DNA from: Latrodectus hesperus
Lineage: Eukaryota; Arthropoda; Arachnida; Araneae; Theridiidae
Direction of reading: 5' to 3'
Length of the DNA: 64,000 nt
Assembly (NCBI GenBank): GCA_037975125.1
Contig: CM075852.1
Coordinates: forward strand, 19,934,025-19,998,024
In this document: in pieces, positions 21,900 to 33,239 of the stretch
How positions within the stretch are numbered: position 1 is the first letter of the stretch
Layout of the letters: every line of letters begins with the position of its first letter
Translations under genes and position numbers: made by a program
Notes under the pieces: model-generated
Databases searched by the model: none
What the model was told of the DNA's origin: nothing
What the model saw: the letters and a program-made list of their open reading frames with translations, nothing else

Positions 21900-23010
21900 A
21901 CTGTTTTGTTGGTTAATGATTTGAACAACAAACTACTACTAAATTTGATGGTGTGAAAAGAGTTGGGAATATGTTTTCTGTTAACTCAAGAATAAGTTAG
22001 AGAGGACGGAAAAATCAATAGAATCGGTTATGGAGTATACACTGTTTAAAACTGAGCAAACTCCACGAAAAACCTTATCAATATTGAGGTCTTACTGGTA
22101 AAGATCTATAAATACTTCCACATATACACTATTTAGAGCATCTTTCTTATTATCGAAATTAGTAAGCTCTTATACCTGCTTAACCGAAGATCCGACGTGT
22201 TCAGTTAGAGTGACTAGAACACGTATAATAGATCATGTTTGTAATGTTCTCTAAGTGAAATAATACCTTGAAATGGCAAATCAAGAATTGGGGGTCTTCT
22301 GCTTGGCTAGTGGTTTTAAATTGCGAAAATTTCTCACCCACTAACTGATACATCCACCTAACTGATAGAGTCCAACTAATGAGAAAGGCTTTACAGAAAA
22401 ATAGGCTTCAGTCTTTATCCATGTGGGCGCAAAGAACATCTACCGGAACCTAAATAAGCAAGTCAGTAAGCGGTGTAAAAGAAGAATCTGATGGCTTGTA
22501 TGAAAGATAGATTGCATACCAGAGGTCCCTCTGGAAGAATAGTTTTGTAGACGTTGAACAGTTGTTATGGGTCAATCTGATTGAAATGCTGTTGATTGGG
22601 AAAATGTTGGAACTTCTGAAACTAATAATAATATTCTCGATGTATTCGATATGAAAATAAACTATAGCTGTTTCACGAAGGTGTACTTGTTAAGGATTAT
22701 TTGCATTCTAATTGGGAACATGAAAGCAAGAAGAGATAGGATTTTCAAATAAAGAAAAATATCTCAGTTTGTTTGATTACATCAAGGAAATCACTAAACA
22801 GACCCTAATCACCCTAATCTGATCAATATTGTTGATTATGCCTAATACTTACCTGGGACATCATCACCAGTTGAGAGAGTTTTCTTTGATGAATAACACA
22901 TGGACTGTTGATAGGAGTTTGTGATGATGGAATCTACGGTTATAAAGGTTTGATGAGAGAGATGTAAACTTAATATCGGATTATAGAGAATTTGGGAAGA
23001 ATTTTCGTGA
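21900..23010 (+). pseudogene. Decayed hAT-family transposase, C-terminal part
   Basis: Pieces of a transposase occur in shifting plus frames. The clearest is at about 22830-22925: 'NIVDYA' then 'PGTSSPVERVFSLMNNTWT' after one frame change. This matches the hAT dimerisation motif, normally 'lPgTsapvERvFSlmn.iWt'. Upstream, 'SLFDYIKEI' (about 22775) fits the preceding helix in the same order. Stops and frameshifts prevent any product. The 5' limit is uncertain; terminal inverted repeats and the zinc-finger end were not found. Confidence 0.65.
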
Positions 23011-26000
23011 TTGAAACCAAATACAAATGCTTTCTACAAAAGTGCTAGTCGATGTAAAGTACATGTGAATATTGTTAAAAATATTTTTTCAACTTTTTAA
23101 GTCTTTCTTAAGCGAATTATAGGTGTTTGCATATAAGAAATAAAATGCTTCAGCTTATATATTTTTGTCATTTATTATTACCCCTGGTAAAGATTCAGCA
23201 TTATTAACCATTTATTCATAGCGTTGAGGATAAAGTACACTCTAAAATACTGTAAAAGGCCACCAAGGGTGCGTAATTTTAATTACCTGAGATACTGACT
23301 GGGGAGGGGCATTCTGGTGTCCTGGCTGAACAGAAATCTGGCAATCTCACATTACTACGTAATTTCCATATAGTTCGATATACCTGAAATTTGTTTTTCA
23401 TTCTCAGCGACTATGTTTTTAATAATTTGATATTTCTTACATACAAATTACGTCGTAGAGTCTGCATTCAATATCTTATGAAATAAAATAACAGTAACGG
23501 GTTTGTTTTCTTTTTTAAAAATAAAGTTAATGTGTAGTTCATGTTCGCTTAACTCGTCAGGTAAATGTTCTTTGCTTTCACTGTGGTTTCTGCGATTAAA
23601 GTCTGCCTGTCAAAGTGACATGACTGTAATTTTCTCTAAAGTATCATTCTAAGCATTGATTGAGATGGGTATTGCGTATGGATTTTCAATTTCATGAAGC
23701 GATTCTAAGGCATGGTCATCACTGCTTGCAAAAGTACCTTATGGTATTTCTATTTAAAACAATGAATTATTCTCTTCCTTGGGCTGTAGAACGGGTGTTA
23801 GAATAGGAGGAATAAACTCCATATGCCAATTGCATAAAAAAAGTACAGGATTTTCAATGTCAGCAGAGCATTTAGTTTTTCGCAATATGAAAAATTTATG
23901 ATTCGTCAATAAAAATGTCGCTCCAAATCTCTCAACCATCAAATAAAATCTGTAAAATTATAAAAAAAATTAATTAAAGTGTAAACAAACAAAAGATTTG
24001 ATAAAATTTTCACCAGAAAATGATTTTTCAAAATTTTTGTTGGAAAGTGGGAATTAAAATTGTCATTGCATTCATGGGATCATGTTAGATCAGTTTATAG
24101 AATCGTGAATCTTCTTTAATGTAGGTCTATGAAGTAAAGAGCGTCTACGATATATAGCTGCATTTAATATTTTATTTGTCTTCATCCTCAAAGGGTGGTT
24201 TTTATATTCACTGTTTATCTATGGTGAGGTATTGATTTTAAGAAAGAGTGATATGAAAAAATAATACGATCTGAACAATTGTGTACAAACATCACATCTG
24301 TTGGTTTTTAAAAATTTCTAATTTTCAAAGTACCATTTTAAGAAAATGCTTACTTTTTTATTTAAAAATATATTGTAATTAAAATATTTTCGATTTTTCT
24401 GAAAAAAATGATATATAAAAATGACTCGAAGGCATGATCACGTTAAAATCAAAGTCATTGGAATCAAATGAAATTTTATAATTGTTTTCAGAGTTTGGCT
24501 TTCGTTTTTAAATGTTATTTAATATAGAGAATATAGAATTTTCAAAATTATGCAAAGCAAGGTATACATTTTCCTGTCCAGAATTTAAAGATAGCATTCT
24601 TTAGGAGTGGGCGAATAATATCCTTTAGTCTTTAATAACTTAAAGGCATGTGCAACAGGTGTGCAGCAGTCTTAGTTTCCCAATGTGATCACGCAACCAA
24701 CTAAATATCTTACGTCATTTCCTAATAATTTTTTTTATCATAAATATGTTGCCAAACATTTATCTTAATCTCCTATTCATATTTTCATTTCATTGTATTT
24801 TCATGCTCAATATTTTTTTCTTTATTTTTATTAGTTGCATATTCTTGATCAATTTTTTGTGTGTTATAGAGCATTATTAGCCAAACTGTGTTATCGCAAC
24901 GGTTAAAATGCAGTGGTGGCAGTGAAAGATCTCCGCCATCTCAAGAAACAATGATTTTACTCCGATATCGGAGCGTGCTCTCAGAGACACAGTGGAGAAT
25001 TCAAGGAAATAGGCCAACAACTAGGCGTTCTGTTCGGCAGCGAGAGAAACTGTTAACACAGCTTTAGAGGATTTTACTACAATGGTCTTGGATGTGTGTA
25101 TCTCTCACGGAACTGTTCGCATACCGACAGTTTCGTGTATATCCTAGATATCCTGTGAGACATGAGTAGACATAACATATTATTGGGTAAAAGTCTCACC
25201 CTAAGCGATTAAAATGCCATGACCCGGGCTCTCGCGAAACGTTCGGTAACAATTTCTTGCCAGAAAAACGATTGATGATTCTTGCCCAAGGGAAATTCTT
25301 TTTGATAGATGAAGCAGACTTCCAGATCTTAACTGGTAAATAGCCATAATTATGATTTCGGCACATGGAATGATTTGAGTTCACTTCATATGGACACGAC
25401 ACCAAACCAATAGCTATAATTTCGGCATTGCTCTGTATCTGTGCGGAAGACAACTCCCACACGGCTTACTTTTGCATGGCTTAGCCTTGATACGCTGCTC
25501 TTCACTATAAGACATTCGTAAACTTAACATCTACTTGTGTAAAACAACTGAAAAGGCTTCAAGGATGCTATTTAAGTGTTTTAACGTTTTTTTTTTCTTT
25601 ATTAAATGAACAATTTGTTTCTGCATTAGAAAAACGAATTTGTATTTTTTAAAAATGTAGACAAATTAAAAAGTATTTAGAAATAATAAAAAGGATTAAA
25701 ATATTTTATTAAATCTTAATGCCATCCTTAGATTCGGGGGTTATTCTATGTATAATATGTGGATAGTTTGCTTTTAATTTACAATCTTTTTTTATTAAAA
25801 TTAGTTTGTTTCAAACATTTATTATATTTTTGTAACATGTTAATGAATTTGTGAACTACTTTGTTGAAGAGATATCATAGTTAAAAAGTGTAAGGGTATG
25901 AATTTATGCTTATTCTTACATTTTTCATTTAAATATGGTTATTTCATGATTTTTTAGAAATAGGTTAAAAACTTAAGTTAAATATAAATATTCAATTAAG

Positions 26001-26105
26001 TCAAATACTTTTGAAGTTAAAAGATGTTTTTATTGGCTAATATTTTTTGGTTAACATTTTAAAATGATTATTTATTACATAGTTTATATGTAAGTTTTCT
26101 AGCTC
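23011..26105. other. No gene recognised upstream of the ZNFX1-type gene
   Basis: AT-rich. A GC-balanced tract at about 24890-25500 has a minus-strand 88-codon open frame (25196-25462), but nothing in it is recognisable and it looks like old repeat DNA. The 5' part of the ZNFX1-type gene (promoter, untranslated exon) probably lies here or further left, but I could not place it. Confidence 0.5.
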
Positions 26106-26130
26106 TTAATACAGTTTGCTTTAATTTTAG
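26106..26130 (+). promoter_or_regulatory. Probable 3' splice site in the 5' UTR
   Basis: A pyrimidine-rich run (TTTGCTTTAATTTTAG) ends in AG at 26129-26130, 11 bases before the ATG. An in-frame stop (TAG at 26100-26102) shows the coding frame does not extend upstream of this point. The arrangement fits an untranslated first exon spliced just before the start codon. A T-rich AG can occur by chance, so transcript data decide. Confidence 0.5.
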
Positions 26131-26141
26131 GATTTCTAAAA

Positions 26142-29100
26142 ATGGATGAATGCTTTGATAAAGTAAACAAGTCTCCAGAAATGGAAATGTTTAAATCTGG
26201 GAAAAATTCATTCGGCAAGTGTAGTTCCAAGGAAATAGAAAGTTTAAACAAAGGAAGAATAAATAATAAAATGGGTGCCATGCCAAAAACAAACCGTCTA
26301 ATCAATTATTATCCAGAAGGAAATAGAAAATTCAAAAATGATTACAGAAATGCTGGTCACCGCGATCAAACATCTTCTAAAAAGTCACAGAATGTTGATT
26401 CAGAGCAGACTTTAATCGATACATTTTCCAGTGAAAGAAGGCAACCAGTTCGTCGGCAAATGTTTCCAAATATTGTTTTTTCGAAAAGAGATTTTTTCAA
26501 TAATAATTCAGAAAAAAAGAATATGAAAATGCTTAACTGCATGAAAGAGTTGCTAAAAAAAGAATCCGATGAAATTTTATTAACGATTTTGAACGACAAA
26601 AGTGGATTTGTGTTGTTACTTGAACAAAATATCGAGCGTGATTTGATGGCTTATGTATTGTTGGTACTTGGGAAAGCTGTTTCAGCTTGTATGTCGAAAC
26701 ATAATGGCATCGTAATAAATAGAATTACTAGCTCAACAAAGTTTCTAAATTCCATTTCAAAATATCTCGCTTCTTTTCAGATGAAATCATCTGAGCAACA
26801 CCATTTCGACTCGTTGTCTAGCTTGATAGAATTCTTAAAAAAATTCCAGATATGTCTGCCATCCTGTGCTTCTGATGTTCTATTAACTTTATTGCCTCTA
26901 CTGAAAAAAACATGTCAACTGTTCTTATCTAATTCGACTAACTACGTTACTATGTTGGAAAATTTAGATGAAATAGAAACTCGGAATACATCATTTGTAG
27001 AAAAATATTCCCCATATATAGTGAAAAGCATTTCGCAAAAAGAGAAAATGCAACTTCAAGAGCCGCCAGAAAATTATCGGTCTATCTCCATATTACCAGA
27101 TATGCAAGATTTCCGTTGTGCATCTGCATTTATACGGCCGAATGTAGTAAATGGGTGTTATCAGGACACAGAGCATTATCTCGACGTGCAATTTCGTTTA
27201 TTGCGCGAGGATTATGTGAAGCCTCTACGGGACGGTATTGCCGAATATTTAAGTTTAAAAAGTGAAGGCAAATCTACAAAACAATGCAGAGATGTTCGAG
27301 TGTACGAAAATGTCTACATAATTTCACATCAATTAACAGAAACAGGTTTATTTCATATAGCTCATTTCATAGAGGAGAAATTCGCTAATATTAAATGGGA
27401 AAATAATAAGCGCTTCCTAACCGGTTCCTTACTCTGTCTTTCGAGTGATAATTTTGAAACTAAATTGTTTGCTACAGTTGTTGAAAGAAAACCAGAAGAA
27501 CTGATAGATGGGAAATTAATGCTGAGATTTGAAGAGATAACTGATGAAGTGTTAAATATTAGCTCATCAACAAGGTTTGTTGTTATTGAAACAACTAGTT
27601 ATTTTGAAAGCTATCGTCATAATCTGAAAGCTTTGTCTGAACTTAATGAGCAGCTATTACCTATGAAACGTTACATAGTAAACGTGGAAAAAACTGTTTT
27701 GAAACCGGAATATTTAGACTATAAGACTGTTTATGATATGAGACCCTTACTCATGCCATTAGATCAAAAACATGTCATCAAAGAAATCAATAAAACTACT
27801 TACATCTATCCAGATGATATAAATAGTCAGTATGAAGCTGTACGTGTTCTGGATGAAAGCAGTTGGCCATCATCCACTGATTTTAATCTCAACCCTTATC
27901 AGTATGATGCATTAAAAGCTGCCATAACTAAAGAATTCGCAGTTATTCAGGGTCCGCCTGGAACAGGAAAAACATTCATAGGTTTGAGAATAGTCCAGTT
28001 AATACTGCACAATATAGATAAGTGGAAAACAGAAGATTCTTTGCCAATTTTGGTAGTTTGCCAAACAAACCATGCTCTGGACCAGTTTCTAGAAGGAATA
28101 AGTATGTTCACTGAGAGTATCGTTCGAATTGGCGGTGGTAGTAAAATGGAAGCTTTGGAGAAGTTTAAACTTCGTAATTTAAGGAGACGTATGAGATTTA
28201 CTGACAGCATACCCTCATATATTAGTACTAGTATTCAGCAAGAGAGAGAGGATTTAGAGACTTTAAGGACTGAAATCGACCATAAGAACCAGTTAGCTGA
28301 AAAATCTCGTCGTTTTATTCTGGATCAAAAAGAAATTAGAAGCTATATTTCTGAAATTCATTATAATTCATTAATTAAAAATCTGGATCTGAAAGAATAT
28401 TCTGGTAATATAATCATGGATTGGTTAGAGATTTCATCGGAAGATTTTAATTTGAGCGACGACGAGGATATCGCAGAAAGCAATTTATGGATCGATATGA
28501 ATAATAGAGAAATCGGTGATATTTCCTTAAGTAAGGAATATATGAATCATCTAAAAATTCCGACCGATTATCAAATTTTGATTAATGGAAAAATTTACAA
28601 ACAAGAAGTAAAAAAATATGTCTCAAAAATCATAAGAAACTGTGATTCATTGCGTACAATGGAAGCAAATAATATAAAAAATGTGTGGAAAATAGACGTT
28701 TTTCACAGATGGAAACTTTATAAGAATTGGATTAGACATTTCATTGAAGAAAAAGAAAGAGTACAATTCAATATAAAGAAAAATCTAAGAAAACGATTAT
28801 CTGATTTTGAACGTATGAAATTAAATGATAACTTAGATTCAATAAATATATTTTTGAAATCTCCTCTATCTTTCCTGCTTAATGAATATGTTTTGAAACA
28901 ATCGATCGGTCCAGTGCATTGGAAATCTTTGCGAAATCCTGGATTTCGAGTTGATAATAATACATCAATTATTTACAATTGGTTGGAACTGAAATGTAAA
29001 AATCAAAGCGAAATAAAGAATCGCATTGAAGTCATAGAAAAGTTAAAAACTATTGATTCTTACTTGAGAAATTCTGCTGTTGATGATGAATATGAAGACG

Positions 29101-32100
29101 ATATAGCGCACATAGAATCAGAACGAAATGTTGATTCAGAAGAGTTTCGTGATATATCTTACAACAAATCTGATGAATCTGCATCAACTTTGAAGTGCAA
29201 TGGAAAATGGAAAACGCAAGGTGGGGAAAAAACGCTAAGAAAGCACATTGAAAAGAACTTAAATAGCAGTACCATACTGTCTAAAGATGAAGCAAATAGA
29301 ATACAAAATGTATGGAATCTGTCCTTAAGTAAGAAATGGAGATTGTACAAGTTTTGGTTGCAAAATCTTTATGAAACAGAACAAATAAAAAAGTACGAAA
29401 AAATAAGGATGTTTCGTGAGAAGTACAAAACATTTAATGAATTGTTGTCTTTAGAAGATATACATGTGTGCAAGAGTGCGTTAGTTATTGGCATGACTAC
29501 CACTGGTGCTGCTAAATACAAGCACATCATCCAACCCTTAAATCCAGTTATAGTTGTTGTGGAAGAGGCTGCAGAAATATTAGAAAGCCATATAGTAACA
29601 TCACTTGCTCCTCACACACAACATGTTATATTAATTGGAGATCATCAACAGTTGAAACCAAATCCAACCGTGTATATGTTATCTGTTAAATATGACTTAG
29701 ACGTATCATTGTTTGAAAGAATGGTTAAAAATGGCCTTCCTAATCATCAACTTCTTATTCAACATAGAATGAGGCCTGATATATCTGCATTAATTGTTCC
29801 ACATATTTATAGTCAGCTCGAAAATCACAAATCTGTTCATTTATATGAACACATTAAAGGTGTAAGTAAGAACGTCTTTTTCATTTCCCATAATTACAGT
29901 GAACTACAAGAAAATGACTCCAAAAGTAAAGTAAATAGACACGAGGCACAGTTTCTAATCAGGTTGTGTCAGTATTTATGTCAAAATCATGATGCTTCAC
30001 AAATTACCCTATTAACCACTTATACTGGACAGCTTTCTGAACTTAGAAAATGTGCTCCAAAAGAAATTACCGAAAATGTTAGATTCGCTGCTGTCGATAA
30101 TTATCAAGGTGAGGAAAATGATATTATTTTAATTTCTTTCGTGAGAAGCAATGAAGATGGGGAAATAGGTTTCCTAAAAATTTCCAATCGTATTTGTGTT
30201 GCTTTATCTAGAGCAAAGAAAGGACTTTATTGTATTGGTAACTTTCATTTACTAGCCGAAAAAAGTATACTTTGGAAACAAATAACGAATACTTTGATGG
30301 AAAAAAACGCAATTGGAACTTCACTAGAACTCGTTTGTCAAAACCATCCTGATAGGATTAATTTGGTAACAGCTGCAGAAGATTTTGATAAAGTACCATA
30401 TGGTGGTTGCGAACTTAATTGTGATTATCGAATGTTATGTGGTCATAAGTGTCATTTAAAGTGCCACCCATACGATAAAGAACATGAAGACGTTACCTGT
30501 TACAAACCTTGTGCGAAAACATGTGTAGAAGGACACTTGTGTAAAAAGCTATGCCACGAGGAATGTCCACCTTGTAAAGTTACAGTTTCTAAGATATTTG
30601 AGGATTGCTGTCATGAGATAACAATTCAGTGTCATCTTAAAAGTAAAGCATCTTGCTATTTGCCTTGTGAAAGACTCTTGCAGTGTGGCCATAAGTGCTT
30701 AAAACTATGTGGAGAAAAATGTCCTTATCGATGCAAAGTATTGTGTTCAATTACTTCTAGTGTTTGTTGCCATGAGATGTCGGTGCAGTGTTATCGTATT
30801 AATGATGTTGAATTCCTTGCAAAAAATTGTGAAGCACCATGCGGAGTTACATTACCTTGTGAACACATTTGCAAAGGTACCTGTGGTTCCTGCAGCCAAG
30901 GAAAATCGCATATCGCATGTTTGCAGGATTGTAAGAAAATTTTAAGCTGTGGTCATAAATGCAAATCATTTTGCTCTGAAATGTGTAAACAGTGTGAAAT
31001 TCCAGTAATAAAAAAGCTCGAATCTTGTGATCATGAAGTTAGTGTACTTTGTTATGAAAAGGATAAAGAAGTGAAATGTGTCGAAAAGTGCATGAAATTA
31101 TTGTTGTGTGGGCACGAGACTTACACAGAGTGCTATCGGAAGATAGAAGAAGTGAATTGTAAACAAAAATGCAAGAAAATTTTACCGTGTGGTCACGAAG
31201 TTATAAAATACTGTTACATAAAAGTAGAAGATGTGAAATGTGTTGAAATGTGTAAGAAAACTTTATTATGTGGCCATGAAGCCTTAATAGCATGCTATAT
31301 TGAAGTGGAAAAAGTAAAATGCAATGAAATGTGTAAGAAAATTTTATTATGTGGACATGAAGCTGAATTACCGTGTCATCTAGATATTAAAAAAGTAAAA
31401 TGCAATGAAATGTGTAAAAAAGTTTTATCATGCGGTCATGAAGTTTCAGCGAGGTGTTATTTTAAAGTGGAAGAAATAAAATGTACTGATGAATGTAAAA
31501 GACTGTTAAGTTGTGGTCATATTTGTTCGAATAAATGTGGAGATCCATGTGCAAAAAAATGCTATGAAACTTGCGCTATAAAGTCTAAATTTTGTGGTCA
31601 TGATATTATGACTAAATGTTTCCGTGTGGATGACGGAGAATATCTTACCAGTAAATGCACAGCACCGTGTGAAACTGAATTGCCTTGTAAGCATATGTGT
31701 AGAGGAAAATGTAACACTTGTCACCAAGGTCGCTTTCATGTTCCTTGTAATCAAAAATGTAAACGAATATTAGTGTGTGGTCATAAATGTAAATCAAACT
31801 GCTCAAAAAGTTGTCCTTCGTGCACACGCTTTTGTGAGAAATGGTGTCCTCATAGGAAATGCACCAAAAAATGTTTCGAGCTCTGCGATAATTGCCAGGA
31901 GCCATGCACGTGGATTTGTCCGCACAAACGATGCACACGCCTGTGCTGGGAACAGTGTGATCGCACACCGTGTGACGAGCCTTGTCCAAAGTTATTACCG
32001 TGTCAACACCCTTGCATTGGCTTTTGTGGAGAACCTTGTCCAACTCAATGCAGAATTTGTGACCAATATGATGAAACTGGAATAGTTTTAGAATCTAATG

Positions 32101-33038
32101 AAAGATACGTCTTGTTAGAAGATTGCAATCATGTGTATGGAGTAAAAGATATCTCTCAGTGGATGAACGAAAACGGATCCGGAAGTGAACGAATTGAATT
32201 AATAGCTTGTCCGAAATGCAAGACGATTGTCAGAAGGAATTGCCGTTTTGGAAATATTATTAAAAAATGCTTGGAAGACGCAGAAAAATCTAAAAAACGC
32301 ATATCAAATGAAAATGTAGAATTCCGCCTCAATTTACTTAAAAAACTAAAATCGTCTATCCCTTTCTTTCGAATTGTTGATAATAGAACTCTTATATTCA
32401 AGCAATGTGTGGAAAATGTTCTGAAATCTATGAAACATAGAACATTGCAAGAACTTTTAACAATAGCAAACTGTCTAGCTATGATAAAAACTTATGTGAA
32501 ATCGATTACAATAATTGAAAAACATTCCTTTTCAAGACTTCATTTTGATAAAAACATGCTTGATTCTATTAGAAAATTAAAGCAATATGCTGCATCAGTA
32601 GACAACTGGATGTCAATTTTTTTCCGGGATGATTATTTAACAGCATCTGAGCAACAGTTGCATGAATTCAATTGGGAAGTTCATCGTTTAAAAGTTGCCA
32701 GCCTGCTTTTACAAAATCAACCAAAACGTACATCTTCCCTTTTTGCAGTTCGTTCTGAATTGCTGTCAGATTGGAATAAATTAATCCTTGGTATAATGAC
32801 TTTCACTCCTTTTCGTGAAGAGGAATTGAAAACTTTCTGCTCTGAATTGAGAATAATATCTTCGAAACATGGTGGACGTATCAAATTAAATGAATCAGAA
32901 TTTCAAGATAAAACAGTTTTATTTTTTTTAAATAAATCTGCTGACAAGGTTTATGAGTGTTCAAATGGTCATGTGTGTCGAATATCATTAGAAGCTGATT
33001 CGTCAAAGAATGCGTGTAAAGAATGTAAACCATTTTAA
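26142..33038 (+). CDS. ZNFX1: ZNFX1-like SF1 helicase with NFX1-type zinc fingers
   Basis: An intact 2298-codon single-exon gene. The first in-frame ATG has a good context (AAAAATGG) and an in-frame stop just upstream. The product is a UPF1-like superfamily 1 RNA helicase with a cysteine-rich tail. Residues ~130-330 are helical. Walker A GPPGTGKT is at 604-611. A Walker B-type VVEEAAE (1139-1145) replaces DEAA, as in ZNFX1 relatives. GDHQQLKP is at 1166-1173, QHRMRP from 1207, DNYQGEE at 1319-1325 and VALSRA at 1353-1358. More than 500 residues, with charged low-complexity parts, separate Walker A and B. NFX1-type C/H repeats fill about 1410-1960, and the C-terminus (CSNGHVC...CKEC) resembles an RZ-type finger missing its middle pair. 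Human ZNFX1 has about 1918 residues; part of the excess is the tandem finger array. Family roles known elsewhere are small-RNA inheritance in nematode germ granules and antiviral RNA sensing in mammals. The ATPase motifs are intact. The orthologue versus paralogue question is open. Confidence 0.93.
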   Translation: MDECFDKVNKSPEMEMFKSGKNSFGKCSSKEIESLNKGRINNKMGAMPKTNRLINYYPEGNRKFKNDYRNAGHRDQTSSKKSQNVDSEQTLIDTFSSERRQPVRRQMFPNIVFSKRDFFNNNSEKKNMKMLNCMKELLKKESDEILLTILNDKSGFVLLLEQNIERDLMAYVLLVLGKAVSACMSKHNGIVINRITSSTKFLNSISKYLASFQMKSSEQHHFDSLSSLIEFLKKFQICLPSCASDVLLTLLPLLKKTCQLFLSNSTNYVTMLENLDEIETRNTSFVEKYSPYIVKSISQKEKMQLQEPPENYRSISILPDMQDFRCASAFIRPNVVNGCYQDTEHYLDVQFRLLREDYVKPLRDGIAEYLSLKSEGKSTKQCRDVRVYENVYIISHQLTETGLFHIAHFIEEKFANIKWENNKRFLTGSLLCLSSDNFETKLFATVVERKPEELIDGKLMLRFEEITDEVLNISSSTRFVVIETTSYFESYRHNLKALSELNEQLLPMKRYIVNVEKTVLKPEYLDYKTVYDMRPLLMPLDQKHVIKEINKTTYIYPDDINSQYEAVRVLDESSWPSSTDFNLNPYQYDALKAAITKEFAVIQGPPGTGKTFIGLRIVQLILHNIDKWKTEDSLPILVVCQTNHALDQFLEGISMFTESIVRIGGGSKMEALEKFKLRNLRRRMRFTDSIPSYISTSIQQEREDLETLRTEIDHKNQLAEKSRRFILDQKEIRSYISEIHYNSLIKNLDLKEYSGNIIMDWLEISSEDFNLSDDEDIAESNLWIDMNNREIGDISLSKEYMNHLKIPTDYQILINGKIYKQEVKKYVSKIIRNCDSLRTMEANNIKNVWKIDVFHRWKLYKNWIRHFIEEKERVQFNIKKNLRKRLSDFERMKLNDNLDSINIFLKSPLSFLLNEYVLKQSIGPVHWKSLRNPGFRVDNNTSIIYNWLELKCKNQSEIKNRIEVIEKLKTIDSYLRNSAVDDEYEDDIAHIESERNVDSEEFRDISYNKSDESASTLKCNGKWKTQGGEKTLRKHIEKNLNSSTILSKDEANRIQNVWNLSLSKKWRLYKFWLQNLYETEQIKKYEKIRMFREKYKTFNELLSLEDIHVCKSALVIGMTTTGAAKYKHIIQPLNPVIVVVEEAAEILESHIVTSLAPHTQHVILIGDHQQLKPNPTVYMLSVKYDLDVSLFERMVKNGLPNHQLLIQHRMRPDISALIVPHIYSQLENHKSVHLYEHIKGVSKNVFFISHNYSELQENDSKSKVNRHEAQFLIRLCQYLCQNHDASQITLLTTYTGQLSELRKCAPKEITENVRFAAVDNYQGEENDIILISFVRSNEDGEIGFLKISNRICVALSRAKKGLYCIGNFHLLAEKSILWKQITNTLMEKNAIGTSLELVCQNHPDRINLVTAAEDFDKVPYGGCELNCDYRMLCGHKCHLKCHPYDKEHEDVTCYKPCAKTCVEGHLCKKLCHEECPPCKVTVSKIFEDCCHEITIQCHLKSKASCYLPCERLLQCGHKCLKLCGEKCPYRCKVLCSITSSVCCHEMSVQCYRINDVEFLAKNCEAPCGVTLPCEHICKGTCGSCSQGKSHIACLQDCKKILSCGHKCKSFCSEMCKQCEIPVIKKLESCDHEVSVLCYEKDKEVKCVEKCMKLLLCGHETYTECYRKIEEVNCKQKCKKILPCGHEVIKYCYIKVEDVKCVEMCKKTLLCGHEALIACYIEVEKVKCNEMCKKILLCGHEAELPCHLDIKKVKCNEMCKKVLSCGHEVSARCYFKVEEIKCTDECKRLLSCGHICSNKCGDPCAKKCYETCAIKSKFCGHDIMTKCFRVDDGEYLTSKCTAPCETELPCKHMCRGKCNTCHQGRFHVPCNQKCKRILVCGHKCKSNCSKSCPSCTRFCEKWCPHRKCTKKCFELCDNCQEPCTWICPHKRCTRLCWEQCDRTPCDEPCPKLLPCQHPCIGFCGEPCPTQCRICDQYDETGIVLESNERYVLLEDCNHVYGVKDISQWMNENGSGSERIELIACPKCKTIVRRNCRFGNIIKKCLEDAEKSKKRISNENVEFRLNLLKKLKSSIPFFRIVDNRTLIFKQCVENVLKSMKHRTLQELLTIANCLAMIKTYVKSITIIEKHSFSRLHFDKNMLDSIRKLKQYAASVDNWMSIFFRDDYLTASEQQLHEFNWEVHRLKVASLLLQNQPKRTSSLFAVRSELLSDWNKLILGIMTFTPFREEELKTFCSELRIISSKHGGRIKLNESEFQDKTVLFFLNKSADKVYECSNGHVCRISLEADSSKNACKECKPF
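31071..31475 (+). repeat. Five tandem 81-bp zinc-finger units inside the ZNFX1-like gene
   Basis: Residues 1644-1778 are five consecutive 27-residue units with consensus VKCxExCKKxLxCGHExxxxCYxxxEx. A sixth, partial unit (IKCTDECKRLLSCGH) continues into ordinary fingers. The units stay in frame and keep every Cys and His. At DNA level adjacent units are clearly related (repeated AAATGCAATGAAATGTGTAA in units 4 and 5). This indicates expansion by in-frame tandem duplication with protein-level selection. Confidence 0.9.
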
Positions 33039-33217
33039 AAACGTTAAAAAAGATTGATTTATAATCGCATTTGAGGAAGATTCAATTTAATTAATATGTT
33101 TATCAAAATGCGCACATGTGTAACGAAATGTGATAATTTTATATGAAAAATTATCTTAAAATTAAGTGTTTTTTAATCGATATAATTTTACTTTTTGTAC
33201 CGTGGGATACATTTTAA

Positions 33218-33223
33218 AATAAA
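33218..33223 (+). terminator. Poly(A) signal of the ZNFX1-like gene
   Basis: AATAAA 180 bases after the stop codon, in the first 200 bases of 3' UTR. The UTR is AT-rich, so further AATAAA copies occur downstream (for example about 33352-33360) and could serve as alternatives. Confidence 0.55.
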
Positions 33224-33239
33224 ATATTTAAATATAAAT

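Noticed and set aside
25196..25462. 88-codon minus-strand open frame
   Set aside because: In a GC-balanced tract that looks like decayed repeat; no motif recognised and no gene structure around it.
31645..32085. Cys-rich open frames overlapping the end of the large gene
   Set aside because: Shadows of the zinc-finger region in other frames and the opposite strand.
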